From Stenotrophomonas indicatrix (GTDB lineage Bacteria > Pseudomonadota > Gammaproteobacteria > Xanthomonadales > Xanthomonadaceae), in contig CP168152.1 of NCBI GenBank assembly GCA_041545745.1, positions 1,176,001-1,240,000 on the forward strand: 64,000 nucleotides of DNA. The letters run 5' to 3'. Below are positions 53,252 through 63,042 of the stretch, one piece after another (the stretch's first letter is position 1; every line of letters begins with the position of its first letter). A model generated the notes under the pieces. That model searched no databases and was not told the origin of the DNA. It saw only the letters and a list, made by a program, of their open reading frames with translations. The position numbers and the translations under genes were made by a program.

Positions 53252-54871
53252 GTGAGTTCACCCAAGATGTTGCGGGGCCTGCTGTCGTTCAGCAGCATGA
53301 CCATGGTCTCGCGGGTTCTCGGCCTGGTCCGGGACCAGGTGGTGACCTCGACCTTCGGCACCAACGCCATCACCGATGCTTTCTGGGTCGCCTTCAGGAT
53401 ACCCAATTTCCTGCGCCGGCTGTTCGCCGAGGGCTCCTTTGCCACCGCATTCGTGCCGGTGTTCACCGAGGTGAAGGAAACCCGCAGCCACGCCGAGCTG
53501 CGTGAACTGATGGCCCGCACCGCCGGCACCTTGGGCGGCGTGCTGATGCTGGTCACGGCACTGGCGCTGATCTTCGCGCCGCAGCTGGCTTCGGTCTTCG
53601 CCAGTGGCGTCGACACCGACCCTGCCAAGCAGGGCCTGCTGATCGACCTGTTCCGCCTGACCTTCCCGTTCCTGCTGTTCGTCTCGCTGACCGCCCTGGC
53701 CGGCGGTGCGCTGAACAGTTTCCAGCGCTTCGCGATGCCGGCGCTGACCCCGGTCATCCTCAACCTGTGCATGATCGCCGGCGCGCTGTGGCTGGCGCCG
53801 CGGCTGGGCGGCACACCGGAAAAGCAGATCCTCGCCCTCGGCTGGGCCGTGCTGGCCGCCGGCCTGCTGCAGCTGCTGTTCCAGCTGCCTTCGTTGAAGG
53901 GCATCGACCTGCTGACCCTGCCGCGCTGGGGCTGGAACCATCCGGGCGTGCGCAAGGTGATGACGCTGATGGTGCCGACCCTGTTCGGCTCGTCAGTGGC
54001 ACAGATCAACCTGTTGCTGGATACCGTCATCGCCGCCAAGCTGACCGATGGCTCGCAGTCCTGGCTGTCGCTGGCCGATCGCTTCCTGGAACTGCCGCTG
54101 GGCGTGTTCGGCGTGGCCCTGGGCACGGTGATCCTGCCGGCGCTGGCCCGGCACCATGTCAGCACCGACCGCGAAGGCTTCTCACGCTCGCTGGACTGGG
54201 GCCTGCGCATGACCCTGCTGATCTCGGTGCCGGCCATGCTGGGCCTGCTGCTGCTGGCCGAGCCGCTGATCTCCACGATCTTCCAGCACGGCCAGTTCAC
54301 CGCCTTCGACACCCGCATGACGGCGCTGTCGGTGTACGGCCTGAGCTTCGGCCTGCCGGCCTTCGCGCTGCTGAAAGTGGTGCTGCCAGCCTTCTATGCG
54401 CGCCAGGACACCAGGACGCCGGTGCGTGCCGGTGTCGCCGCGCTGGTGGCCAACATGGTGTTCAATTTCGCCCTGCTGGCGGTGCTGTACCAGGTGATGG
54501 TGCCCGATGAGCTGAAAGCGCAGGGGGTGATGGCCGCCCTTGGCAAGCAACCCGGCCTGCACCTGGCGCTGGGCATTGCCAGCGCGCTGTCCAGTTACCT
54601 GAACCTGGGGCTGCTCTGGTACTGGCTGGGCAAGACCGATGTCTACCAGCGGCGCCCGGGCTGGGGCGGCTACCTGCTGCGTCTGCTGCTGGCGTGCACG
54701 GCGATGGTCGGCGTGCTGCTGGCCCTGCTGTACTGGCTGCCGGGCTTCTCGTCGATGGGCGTGTGGGAACGGATCGGCGCCCTCGGCCTGCTGGTCGGCG
54801 GTGGCGGGATGACCTACCTGCTGGCGATGGTGGCGATGGGCTTCCGTCCGCGCGACCTGCGTGGGCATTGA
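53252..54871 (+). CDS. murJ: Lipid II flippase MurJ (MviN)
   Basis: 539 aa and 14 membrane spans; flips the cell-wall precursor lipid II to the periplasm. Blocks: SFSSMTMVSRVLGLVRDQVV (about residues 12-31), FWVAFRIPNFLRRLFAEGSF (about 44-63) with the conserved Arg pair, and SVAQINLLLDTVIAAKL. A GTG start at 53252 is used (MSSPKMLRGLL) with GAGGGA upstream; an ATG at 53267 is the alternative. Confidence 0.96.
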   Translation: MSSPKMLRGLLSFSSMTMVSRVLGLVRDQVVTSTFGTNAITDAFWVAFRIPNFLRRLFAEGSFATAFVPVFTEVKETRSHAELRELMARTAGTLGGVLMLVTALALIFAPQLASVFASGVDTDPAKQGLLIDLFRLTFPFLLFVSLTALAGGALNSFQRFAMPALTPVILNLCMIAGALWLAPRLGGTPEKQILALGWAVLAAGLLQLLFQLPSLKGIDLLTLPRWGWNHPGVRKVMTLMVPTLFGSSVAQINLLLDTVIAAKLTDGSQSWLSLADRFLELPLGVFGVALGTVILPALARHHVSTDREGFSRSLDWGLRMTLLISVPAMLGLLLLAEPLISTIFQHGQFTAFDTRMTALSVYGLSFGLPAFALLKVVLPAFYARQDTRTPVRAGVAALVANMVFNFALLAVLYQVMVPDELKAQGVMAALGKQPGLHLALGIASALSSYLNLGLLWYWLGKTDVYQRRPGWGGYLLRLLLACTAMVGVLLALLYWLPGFSSMGVWERIGALGLLVGGGGMTYLLAMVAMGFRPRDLRGH

Positions 54872-54946
54872 TCGTGGCTCCCGGCGGCTATACTTCAGGG
54901 TTACACCATTGAAGGGGCGGGCTGCGGCCGGCCGGAACGAGAGTTG

Positions 54947-55894
54947 ATGAGCAGGCTGTTCAGAAGCGTCGAGGGCGGGGAGTTGTTCCCCAACGGAAGC
55001 GTGGTCTGCATCGGTGCATTCGACGGCCTCCACCTGGGCCATCGTGCGCTGGTGCGGCACGCGGTCGCGCGTGCGCGCGCCTTGGGTGTGGCTGCGGTGG
55101 CGGTGGCCTTCGAGCCCCTGCCGCGTGAGTTCTTCGCCCAGGGTACGCCGCCGCCGCGGTTGACCCTGGCCCGCAGCAAGGTCGAGATCCTGCACGAACT
55201 GGGCGTCGATGCGATCGGCCTGCTGCGCTTCGACGCGGCGATGGCGGCGATGCCGGCCGAAACCTTCGTGCGCCAGCTGCTGGCCCAGCGCCTGAACGCC
55301 CGTGAGGTCTGGATCGGGCCGGAGTTCTGTTTCGGCAACCGTCGCCGTGGCGATCTGGCCCTGCTGCAGGCGCTGGGCGCCGAGCTCGGTTTCAGCGCTG
55401 GCGAAATCGAAGCGGTCGATCTGCATGGTGATCGCATCTCCAGCACCCGGATCCGCCAGCTGCTGCAGGAAGGCGACTTCGCCCGCGTCGGCGACCTGCT
55501 GGGTCGTCCCTATTCGATCAGCGGGCGGGTGGTGCGCGGGCGCCAGCTCGGCCGTACGCTGGGCTTCCCCACCGCCAACCTGCGGTTCCCGAAGACCCCG
55601 GCACTGTCGGGCATCTACGCGACCTGGGTGCACGGGGTGTTCGACCAGCCGTGGCCGTCGGTGTCCAGTTTCGGCACCCGGCCGACCGTGGACGGCGTGG
55701 AGCCGCTGCTGGAAGCGCATCTATTCGATTTCCAGGGCGACCTGTACGGGCGCCACATCGAAGTCGAATTCGTTGCCAAGCTGCGTGACGAAGAGAAATT
55801 CAACGATCTGGCGGCGCTGACCGACCAGATGCACCGCGACGCCGAACAGGCGCGTGCCATCCTTTCCGAACATAGATTGCGAGCCACTGCGTGA
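54947..55894 (+). CDS. ribF: Bifunctional riboflavin kinase/FAD synthetase
   Basis: 315 aa; makes FMN and FAD from riboflavin and ATP. The N-terminal nucleotidyltransferase has [16 protein letters not shown] (about residues 21-36, the GxxHxGH variant), [20 protein letters not shown] and [14 protein letters not shown]; the C-terminal kinase has [11 protein letters not shown] (about 203-213) and GRPT-like FGTRPTVDG. An internal TTG just before the ATG is not used. The gene overlaps ileS by four bases (GTGA). Confidence 0.96.
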   Translation: MSRLFRSVEGGELFPNGSVVCIGAFDGLHLGHRALVRHAVARARALGVAAVAVAFEPLPREFFAQGTPPPRLTLARSKVEILHELGVDAIGLLRFDAAMAAMPAETFVRQLLAQRLNAREVWIGPEFCFGNRRRGDLALLQALGAELGFSAGEIEAVDLHGDRISSTRIRQLLQEGDFARVGDLLGRPYSISGRVVRGRQLGRTLGFPTANLRFPKTPALSGIYATWVHGVFDQPWPSVSSFGTRPTVDGVEPLLEAHLFDFQGDLYGRHIEVEFVAKLRDEEKFNDLAALTDQMHRDAEQARAILSEHRLRATA

Positions 55895-58725
55895 GCCAGG
55901 ACTACAAGACCACCCTCAACCTGCCGGCCACCGAATTCCCGATGCGCGGCGACCTGCCCAAGCGCGAGCCGGGCATTCTGGCGCGCTGGGAAGAGCAGGG
56001 GCTCTACCAGCAGCTGCGCGACAACGCCGCCGGCCGCCCGCTGTTCGTGCTGCACGACGGCCCGCCGTACGCCAATGCGCGCATCCACCTGGGCCATGCG
56101 GTCAACAAGATCCTCAAGGACATCATCGTCAAGTCGCGCTACCTGGCCGGCTTCGATGCGCCCTATGTGCCGGGCTGGGACTGCCATGGCCTGCCGATCG
56201 AAATCGCGGTGGAGAAGAAGTGGGGCAAGGTCGGGGTGAAGCTCGATGCGGTCGAGTTCCGGCAGAAGTGCCGCGAATTCGCCGAGGAACAGATCGACAT
56301 CCAGCGTGCCGACTTCAAGCGCCTGGGCGTCACCGGCGACTGGGACAACCCGTACAAGACCCTGAGCTTCGATTTCGAGGCCAACGAGATCCGCGCGCTG
56401 TCCAAGATCGTGGCCAACGGCCATCTGCTGCGCGGCGCCAAGCCGGTGTACTGGTGCTTCGACTGCGGCTCGGCACTGGCCGAGGCTGAGATCGAGTACC
56501 ACGAGAAGACCTCGCCGGCGATCGACGTCGCCTACGCCGCGCGTGATGCGCAGGCGGTGGCGCAGGCGTTCGGCGTCAGCCTGCCGGCCGACGTGGAAGT
56601 GGCCGTGCCGATCTGGACCACCACGCCGTGGACGCTGCCGGCTTCGCTGGCGGTGTCGCTGGGCGCGGACATCCGCTACGTGCTGGCCGAAGGCCCGGCG
56701 CACAAGGGCAAGCGCCGTTGGCTGGTGCTGGCCGCTGCACTGGCCGAGCGCTCGCTGCAGCGTTACGGCGTGGACGCGGTGGTGCTGCACGGTGAGGCCG
56801 AAGGTTCGGCGCTGGAAAACCAGCTGCTGATCCATCCGTTCTATCCGGAGCGCGAGATCCTCGTGCTCAACGGCGAACACGTGTCCGACGAGGACGGTAC
56901 CGGTGCGGTGCACACGGCCCCCGGCCACGGCCAGGAAGACTACGTGGTCAGCCAGAAGTACGGCCTGCTGGAGAAGTACAACGCTGGCCAGATCAATCCG
57001 GTCGACGGTGCCGGCGTGTACCTGGCGTCCACCCCGCCCGCCGGTGACCTGGTGCTGGCCGGTACCCACATCTGGAAGGCGCAGCAGCCGATCATCGAAG
57101 TGCTGGCCGCCAGCGGCGCGCTGCTCAAGGCGGTGGAAATCGTGCACAGCTATCCGCACTGCTGGCGCCACAAGAAGACACCGCTGGTGTTCCGCGCCAC
57201 CCCGCAGTGGTTCATCTCGATGGACAAGGCCAACCTGCGCAACGATGCGCTGGCCGCCATCGACACCGTCGGCTGGTTCCCGAGCTGGGGCAAGGCGCGC
57301 ATCCAGAGCATGGTCGATGGCCGCCCGGACTGGACGATCTCGCGCCAGCGCACCTGGGGCGTGCCGATCGCACTGTTCACCCACCGCCAGACCGGCGAGA
57401 TCCACCCGCGTTCGGTGGAGCTGATGCAGCAGGTCGCCGACCGCGTTGAAGCCGAAGGCATCGACGTGTGGTACTCGCTGGATGCGGCCGAACTGCTGGG
57501 CGCTGAAGCGGCCGACTACGAGAAGGTCACCGACATCCTCGACGTCTGGTTCGATTCCGGCGTGACCCATGAGGCGGTGTTGGCCGCACGTGGCTTCGGC
57601 AAGCCGGCCGACCTGTACCTGGAAGGCTCCGACCAGCATCGCGGCTGGTTCCAGTCCTCGCTGCTGACCGGCGTGGCCATCGACAAGCGCGCGCCGTACA
57701 AGCAGTGCCTCACCCACGGTTTCACCGTGGACGAGCACGGCCGCAAGATGTCCAAGTCGCTGGGCAACGGCATCGAACCGCAGGAAATCATGAACAAGCT
57801 GGGCGCGGACATCCTGCGCCTGTGGATTGCCTCGGCCGACTACAGCAACGAGATGTCGCTGTCGCAGGAAATCCTCAAGCGCACCGCCGACGCCTACCGT
57901 CGCCTGCGCAACACCGCCCGCTTCCTGCTGGGCAACCTGGATGGTTTCGATCCGGCCCAGCACCTGCGCCCGCTCAACGAGATGGTCGCGCTGGACCGCT
58001 GGATCGTGCATCGCGCCTGGGAGCTGCAGGAGAAGATCGAGGCGGCGTATGACAACTACGACATGGCCGAGATCGTCCAGCTGCTGCTGAATTTCTGCAG
58101 CGTGGACCTGGGTTCGCTGTACCTGGACGTGACCAAGGACCGCCTGTACACGATGCCGACCGATTCGGACGGTCGTCGTTCGGCGCAGAGCGCGATGTAC
58201 CACATCGCCGAAGCGTTCACCCGCTGGGTGGCGCCGATCCTGACCTTCACCGCCGATGAGCTGTGGGGGTATCTGCCGGGCGACCGTGCCGGCCACGTGC
58301 TGTTCACTACCTGGTACGAGGGCCTGGCTCCGCTGCCGGCCGACGCACAGCTCAACGCGGCCGACTTCGACCAGCTGCTGGCCCTGCGCGAGCAGGTGGC
58401 CAAGGTGCTGGAGCCGATGCGCGCCAATGGTGCGATCGGTGCCGCGCTGGAAGCGGAGATCACCATCGCCGCCAGCGAAGAGCAGGCGACCCGCTGGCAG
58501 CCGCTGGCCGATGAACTGCGCTTCCTGTTCATCAGCGGCGACGTGCAGGTGCGTCCGGCGACCACCGACGAGGTGTTCGTCAGCGCGCAGCCGACGACGA
58601 AGAACAAGTGCGTGCGCTGCTGGCACCACCGTGCCGACGTTGGCAGCAATGCCGACCACCCGGAACTGTGTGGCCGCTGCGTGACCAACGTCGCCGGTGC
58701 CGGCGAAGTGCGGAGCTGGTTCTGA
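55891..58725 (+). CDS. ileS: Isoleucyl-tRNA synthetase
   Basis: 944-aa class I synthetase. HIGH-type motif [18 protein letters not shown] (about residues 52-69) and KMSKSLGNG (about 620-628); the editing domain has [13 protein letters not shown]. The C-terminal zinc ribbon [20 protein letters not shown] then CGRC is intact. GTG start at 55891 overlaps the ribF stop; the TGA overlaps the lspA ATG by one base. Confidence 0.98.
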   Translation: MSQDYKTTLNLPATEFPMRGDLPKREPGILARWEEQGLYQQLRDNAAGRPLFVLHDGPPYANARIHLGHAVNKILKDIIVKSRYLAGFDAPYVPGWDCHGLPIEIAVEKKWGKVGVKLDAVEFRQKCREFAEEQIDIQRADFKRLGVTGDWDNPYKTLSFDFEANEIRALSKIVANGHLLRGAKPVYWCFDCGSALAEAEIEYHEKTSPAIDVAYAARDAQAVAQAFGVSLPADVEVAVPIWTTTPWTLPASLAVSLGADIRYVLAEGPAHKGKRRWLVLAAALAERSLQRYGVDAVVLHGEAEGSALENQLLIHPFYPEREILVLNGEHVSDEDGTGAVHTAPGHGQEDYVVSQKYGLLEKYNAGQINPVDGAGVYLASTPPAGDLVLAGTHIWKAQQPIIEVLAASGALLKAVEIVHSYPHCWRHKKTPLVFRATPQWFISMDKANLRNDALAAIDTVGWFPSWGKARIQSMVDGRPDWTISRQRTWGVPIALFTHRQTGEIHPRSVELMQQVADRVEAEGIDVWYSLDAAELLGAEAADYEKVTDILDVWFDSGVTHEAVLAARGFGKPADLYLEGSDQHRGWFQSSLLTGVAIDKRAPYKQCLTHGFTVDEHGRKMSKSLGNGIEPQEIMNKLGADILRLWIASADYSNEMSLSQEILKRTADAYRRLRNTARFLLGNLDGFDPAQHLRPLNEMVALDRWIVHRAWELQEKIEAAYDNYDMAEIVQLLLNFCSVDLGSLYLDVTKDRLYTMPTDSDGRRSAQSAMYHIAEAFTRWVAPILTFTADELWGYLPGDRAGHVLFTTWYEGLAPLPADAQLNAADFDQLLALREQVAKVLEPMRANGAIGAALEAEITIAASEEQATRWQPLADELRFLFISGDVQVRPATTDEVFVSAQPTTKNKCVRCWHHRADVGSNADHPELCGRCVTNVAGAGEVRSWF

Positions 58726-59249
58726 TGGCCGCCGCGCGCCCGCATCCCAATGCGCTGATCTGGCTGCTGCTGTCGGCAGTCATCATCGGCCTGGACCAGT
58801 GGTCGAAGGCCTGGGTGCTGTCGAGCCTGCCGGAGTTCCAGCCGGTGGTGGTTATCGACGGCTTCTGGAACTGGTACCGCACCTACAACACCGGGGCTGC
58901 GTTCAGCTTCCTGAGCGATGCCGGTGGCTGGCAGAAGCACTTCTTCACCGTGCTGGCGATCGCGATCAGCGGTCTGATGGCCTGGTGGCTGCGCGCTACC
59001 GCTCGTGGCAACTGGAAAGCCGCCGTGCCGTACGCGCTGATCATCGGTGGTGCGATCGGCAACGTGATCGACCGCCAGGTGCACGGCCACGTGGTGGATT
59101 TCATCCAGTGGTACGTCGGCGAGCATGCCTGGCCGTCGTTCAACATCGCCGATTCGGCCATCGTGGTGGGTGCCGTAGGCATCGCCCTGTTTGGCCTGTT
59201 CGACGGCAAGTCCGCCAAAAAGGCGGATAATGCCAACCCGAAACCGTAA
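58725..59249 (+). CDS. lspA: Lipoprotein signal peptidase II
   Basis: 174 aa, four spans; removes signal peptides from prolipoproteins at the inner membrane. Catalytic Asp pair: [20 protein letters not shown] (Asp at about 121) and [16 protein letters not shown] (Asp at about 141), with the N-terminal GLDQWSKAW block. The short Lys/Asp tail ends NANPKP. The ATG overlaps the ileS stop. Confidence 0.96.
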   Translation: MAAARPHPNALIWLLLSAVIIGLDQWSKAWVLSSLPEFQPVVVIDGFWNWYRTYNTGAAFSFLSDAGGWQKHFFTVLAIAISGLMAWWLRATARGNWKAAVPYALIIGGAIGNVIDRQVHGHVVDFIQWYVGEHAWPSFNIADSAIVVGAVGIALFGLFDGKSAKKADNANPKP

Positions 59250-59276
59250 GCCGGCCGCTGCCGGGAGACTGAACTG

Positions 59277-60227
59277 ATGGATGTGCTGCTCGCCAACCCG
59301 CGTGGATTCTGTGCCGGTGTCGATCGTGCGATCGAGATCGTCAAGCGCGCGATCGAAACGCTGGGCGCGCCCATCTATGTCCGCCATGAAGTGGTGCACA
59401 ACCGCTTCGTGGTCGATGACCTGAAGCAGCGCGGCGCAATCTTCGTCGAAGAACTCGACGAAGTGCCGGACAACAACACCGTCATCTTCAGCGCCCATGG
59501 TGTTTCCCAGGCCGTGCGCCTGGAAGCCGAGCGTCGTGGCCTGAAAGTGTTCGACGCCACCTGTCCGCTGGTGACCAAGGTTCATTTCGAAGTCGCCCGT
59601 CACTGCCGTGCCGGACGTGACGTGGTGCTGATCGGCCATGCCGGCCATCCGGAAGTGGAAGGCACGATGGGCCAGTGGAACCGCGAAGCGGGCACCGGCC
59701 AGATCTACCTGGTCGAGGACGTGGAGCAGGTGGCCACGCTGCACATCAACCAGCCGGAAAACTTCGCCTACACCACCCAGACCACGCTGTCGGTGGACGA
59801 TACGCGCGGCATCATCGAAGCCATGCGCGCGCGCTTCCCGGCGATGCAGGGGCCGAAGAACGACGACATCTGCTACGCCACGCAGAACCGCCAGGACGCC
59901 GTGCGCGACCTGGCCAAGCGCTGCGACCTGGTGCTGGTGGTCGGTTCGCCGAACAGCTCCAATTCCAACCGTCTGAGCGAGCTGGCCCGCCGTGAAGGCG
60001 TGGAGAGCTACCTGATCGACGGTGCGCACGAGATCGACCCGGCCTGGGTGCTCGGCAAGCAGCATATCGGCGTGACCGCCGGTGCGTCGGCACCGCAGGT
60101 GCTGGTCGATGGCGTGCTGGCGCGTCTGGCCGAGCTGGGGGCTTCCGGAATCGGTGAGCTGGACGGCGAGCCGGAATCGATGGTGTTCGCGCTGCCGAAG
60201 GAACTGCGCCTGCGCTTGGTCGACTGA
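59277..60227 (+). CDS. ispH: 4-hydroxy-3-methylbut-2-enyl diphosphate reductase
   Basis: 316 aa; last step of the MEP isoprenoid pathway, iron-sulfur enzyme. The three cluster cysteines are Cys12 (NPRGFCAGV), Cys96 (DATCPLVTK) and Cys199 ([11 protein letters not shown]). EVVHN and AHGVS blocks and HAGHPEVEG are also present. It lies 27 bases after lspA. The fkpB gene found between these two in Escherichia coli is missing here. Confidence 0.97.
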   Translation: MDVLLANPRGFCAGVDRAIEIVKRAIETLGAPIYVRHEVVHNRFVVDDLKQRGAIFVEELDEVPDNNTVIFSAHGVSQAVRLEAERRGLKVFDATCPLVTKVHFEVARHCRAGRDVVLIGHAGHPEVEGTMGQWNREAGTGQIYLVEDVEQVATLHINQPENFAYTTQTTLSVDDTRGIIEAMRARFPAMQGPKNDDICYATQNRQDAVRDLAKRCDLVLVVGSPNSSNSNRLSELARREGVESYLIDGAHEIDPAWVLGKQHIGVTAGASAPQVLVDGVLARLAELGASGIGELDGEPESMVFALPKELRLRLVD

Positions 60228-60414
60228 CCGGCAGCGCTATTGGTGGGTGCAAACCTTGGTTCGCACGGCTTCGGGATGCTGTCTGCCTTCGACGTCGCTG
60301 CGGTGAGGCTTTGCTGCATCAGGCCGATGCGCTACCGACCATGACCTTCGGCCATGGGGCTCGGCACCTCACAGGCCTAGCATCGGGGAATCCTCTGCTG
60401 CTGGAAGTCGCCTG

Positions 60415-62298
60415 ATGAAAACCCGTGCCCTGGTGATGTCCGTGCTGTTCGCGCTGGCAGCCACGCCCGCGCTGGCGCAGACCCCGCCACCGGGTGATGC
60501 CGCCGCCCCCGGCCTGCTGCGCATCGACGTCGATGCGCGCGACCTGGCTCGGCGCATCTTCAAGGTGACCGCCGCCGTGCCGGCCAAGCCCGGCCCGCTG
60601 ACCCTGCTGTACCCGCAGTGGATTCCCGGCAACCATTCGCCCACTGGCCCCATCGACAAGCTGGCCGGCCTGCGGGTGACCGCAAACGGCAAGCCGTTGG
60701 CGTGGCAGCGTGACCAGTTCAACGTGTACGCGTTCAAGGTGGAGGTGCCGGCGGGCGTGAGCGAGATCGTCGCCCACTTCGATTTCCTGTCTTCGCAGGG
60801 CGGCAGCCAGGGCCGGGTGGTGATGACCCCGGAAATGCTCAACCTGCAGTGGAACGCCAATTCGCTGTATCCGGCCGGCGTAGACGCGCGCAACCTGCAG
60901 GCACAGGCCAGCGTGACCCTGCCCAAGGGATGGGCCTATGCCACCGCGTTGGAAACCGCACGTCGCGATGGCGACACCGTGGTGTTCAAGCCGATTTCCT
61001 ATGATCACCTGGTCGACTCGCCGTTGTTTGCCGGTGAGCATCACCAGCGCATCGACCTCGACCCGGGCGCGAAGGCGCCGGTGCATCTGAACGTGTTTGC
61101 CGACGATGCCAAATCGCTGAAGCCGACCGACGCGCAGTTGAAGGTGCATCGTGCGCTGGTGCAGCAGGCGGACAAGCTGTACGGCGCGCGTCACTACGAC
61201 CACTACGAATTCCTGCTTGCTCTGACCGATCGTCTCGGCGGCATCGGGCTGGAGCACCATCGCTCCAGCGAGAACAGCGCCGATCCAGGCTACTTCACCG
61301 AGTGGGACAGCAATGCCTGGATGCGCGACCTGCTGCCGCATGAGTACACCCACTCGTGGAACGGCAAGTACCGTCGCGGCGCCGACCTGGCCACGGCCAA
61401 TTTCAATACGCCGATGGGCGATAGCCTGTTGTGGGTGTACGAGGGCCAGACCCAGTTCTGGGGCCAGGTGCTGGCCGCGCGTTCGGGGCTGTGGTCCAGC
61501 GAGCAGGCGCGCGACATGCTGGCCAACGTGGCGGCCACCTATGATCGTGGTCGCCCGGGCCTGGCCTGGCGACCGCTGCAGGACACCACCAACGATCCGA
61601 CCATCGCCCAGCGTCGCACCCTGCCGTACCGCAACTACCAGATGAGCGAGGACTACTACTCCGGCGGGCAGATGCTGTGGCTGGAGGTGGAGGGCAAGCT
61701 GCGTGGGTTGACCGGCAACCGCCGCAGCCTGGATGATTTCGCGCGCGCGTTCTTCGGCGTCGGCAACGGCGATTGGGACGTCAGTCCGTACACCTTCGAT
61801 GACGTCGTGGCGACCCTCAACGACATCGCGCCGTACGACTGGGCGAGCTTCCTGCGCCAGCGCCTGGACGGACACGGTTCGTTGACCGGCGGCCTGGAAC
61901 TGGCGGGATGGAAGCTGGTCTACCGCGATGCGCCGAACGAGGCCTACAAGGCACAGGAAAAACGTGCGAAGGCAGCGCTGCTGGCCTACTCGCTGGGCGC
62001 GACGGTGCTCGACAGCGGCGTGGTCGGCGATGTGGTCTGGGACAGCCCGGCGTTCAATGCCGGCCTGGCGCCGGGGATGAAGGTGATCGCCATTGGCGGT
62101 CGCGAGTACAGCAGCCAACGCTTGAAGGATGCAGTTGCTGCAACGGCCACTGACAAGGCGCCGATCACACTGCTGGTCAAGCAGTTCGACCGCATCGATA
62201 CGATGAAGATCGATTATCACGGCGGCCTGCAGTATCCGGTGCTGGAACGCATTGCCGGCCGCCCGGACCGCCTTGCAGAGCTGTGGAAGGCACGATGA
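60415..62298 (+). CDS. Exported M61-family metallopeptidase with PDZ domain
   Basis: 627 aa, signal peptide ending ALAQTP (about residue 22). Zinc motif HEYTH at 309-313 (LLPHEYTHSWNGKYR) with the third ligand Glu343 in WVYEGQTQFWG; M61 blocks QWIPGNHSPTGPI (about 69-81) and GIGLEHHRSSE. Residues about 520-600 form a PDZ-like domain (VVGDVVWDSPAFNAGLAPGM). M61 members are glycyl or broad aminopeptidases. The stop overlaps the start of the YhhN gene by three bases, suggesting a two-gene unit. Confidence 0.92.
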   Translation: MKTRALVMSVLFALAATPALAQTPPPGDAAAPGLLRIDVDARDLARRIFKVTAAVPAKPGPLTLLYPQWIPGNHSPTGPIDKLAGLRVTANGKPLAWQRDQFNVYAFKVEVPAGVSEIVAHFDFLSSQGGSQGRVVMTPEMLNLQWNANSLYPAGVDARNLQAQASVTLPKGWAYATALETARRDGDTVVFKPISYDHLVDSPLFAGEHHQRIDLDPGAKAPVHLNVFADDAKSLKPTDAQLKVHRALVQQADKLYGARHYDHYEFLLALTDRLGGIGLEHHRSSENSADPGYFTEWDSNAWMRDLLPHEYTHSWNGKYRRGADLATANFNTPMGDSLLWVYEGQTQFWGQVLAARSGLWSSEQARDMLANVAATYDRGRPGLAWRPLQDTTNDPTIAQRRTLPYRNYQMSEDYYSGGQMLWLEVEGKLRGLTGNRRSLDDFARAFFGVGNGDWDVSPYTFDDVVATLNDIAPYDWASFLRQRLDGHGSLTGGLELAGWKLVYRDAPNEAYKAQEKRAKAALLAYSLGATVLDSGVVGDVVWDSPAFNAGLAPGMKVIAIGGREYSSQRLKDAVAATATDKAPITLLVKQFDRIDTMKIDYHGGLQYPVLERIAGRPDRLAELWKAR

Positions 62299-62966
62299 GC
62301 CTGCGCACGCGCACGCGCGATGGGGTGATCCTGATGGTGGCCGTGCTGGCCATCGTCGGCGCCTACCTGGACGGCGACGGGCGTTGGTTGCACTGGTTGG
62401 CCAAACCGGCAACCACGTTGCTGATCGCCGCCATCGCTTGGCAGGCGCGGCCGGCGGCCGATGCGTTCTACCGGCGCGCGGTGCTGGTCGGCATGCTGTT
62501 GTCCTGCGTGGGCGACATCGCGCTGATGTTGCCGGTTGACGCGTTCGTGCCGGGCCTGGTGGCCTTCCTGCTGGCGCATCTGTGCTACATCGCCGCGTTC
62601 CGTGCCGGCGCGCGCGCGGGCCGCGGACTGCTCGCTGCCTTCGTGCTGCTTGCCGCATTCGCTTCGATCAACGTGGCCGGCCTGTGGCCGCATCTGCCGC
62701 TGCCGCTGCGCATTCCGGTGTTGGCCTACGTCGTGGTGCTGGCCGCCATGGCAGTGCTGGCACTGGCGCGTTACTGGAAGCGGCCGCACGCCGATGCACT
62801 GGAAGCGGGCAGCGCCCATTGGGCCGCCGGTGGCGCACTGCTGTTCGTGGCCAGTGATTCATTGCTGGCATGGGATCGCTTCAGCGGTGGCCTGCCGTTG
62901 GCCAGCCTGCTGGTGCTGTCCACCTACTACGCCGCGCAGTACGCCATCGCCCGCTCGGTAAAGTAA
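62295..62966 (+). CDS. YhhN-family membrane protein
   Basis: 223 aa and about seven to eight spans. In other organisms the family includes lysoplasmalogenase (TMEM86B). Blocks: HWLAKPATTLLIAAIAWQ (about residues 37-54), SCVGDIALMLP (about 74-84; conserved Asp), FLLAHLCYIAAFR and a final SDSLLAWDRFSG with acidic residues. The start at 62295 is chosen for its ATGA overlap with the M61 stop. The exact substrate in this bacterium is unknown. Confidence 0.82.
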   Translation: MSLRTRTRDGVILMVAVLAIVGAYLDGDGRWLHWLAKPATTLLIAAIAWQARPAADAFYRRAVLVGMLLSCVGDIALMLPVDAFVPGLVAFLLAHLCYIAAFRAGARAGRGLLAAFVLLAAFASINVAGLWPHLPLPLRIPVLAYVVVLAAMAVLALARYWKRPHADALEAGSAHWAAGGALLFVASDSLLAWDRFSGGLPLASLLVLSTYYAAQYAIARSVK

Positions 62967-63042
62967 AAAGGGGACGGCGGGGATCAAGTCGCTTCCGCCC
63001 TCGTACTGCCTGGCACGACTTAATCCCCGCCGTCCCCTTTTT
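62964..63042. repeat. Long palindrome (GATCAAGTC class) between convergent genes
   Basis: A near-perfect inverted repeat: AAAAAGGGGACGGCGGGGAT at the left is mirrored at the right by ATCCCCGCCGTCCCCTTTTT, with GATCAAGTC and GACTTAATC at the tip. It starts at the YhhN-gene stop codon and covers the last codons and stop of the trehalase. It has T-tracts on both strands and so should end both transcripts. Same class as 6295-6361. Confidence 0.85.

Noticed and set aside
55615..58659. 1014-codon minus-strand ORF opposite ileS
   Set aside because: Antisense to ribF and ileS, whose motifs are intact; typical GC-frame shadow.
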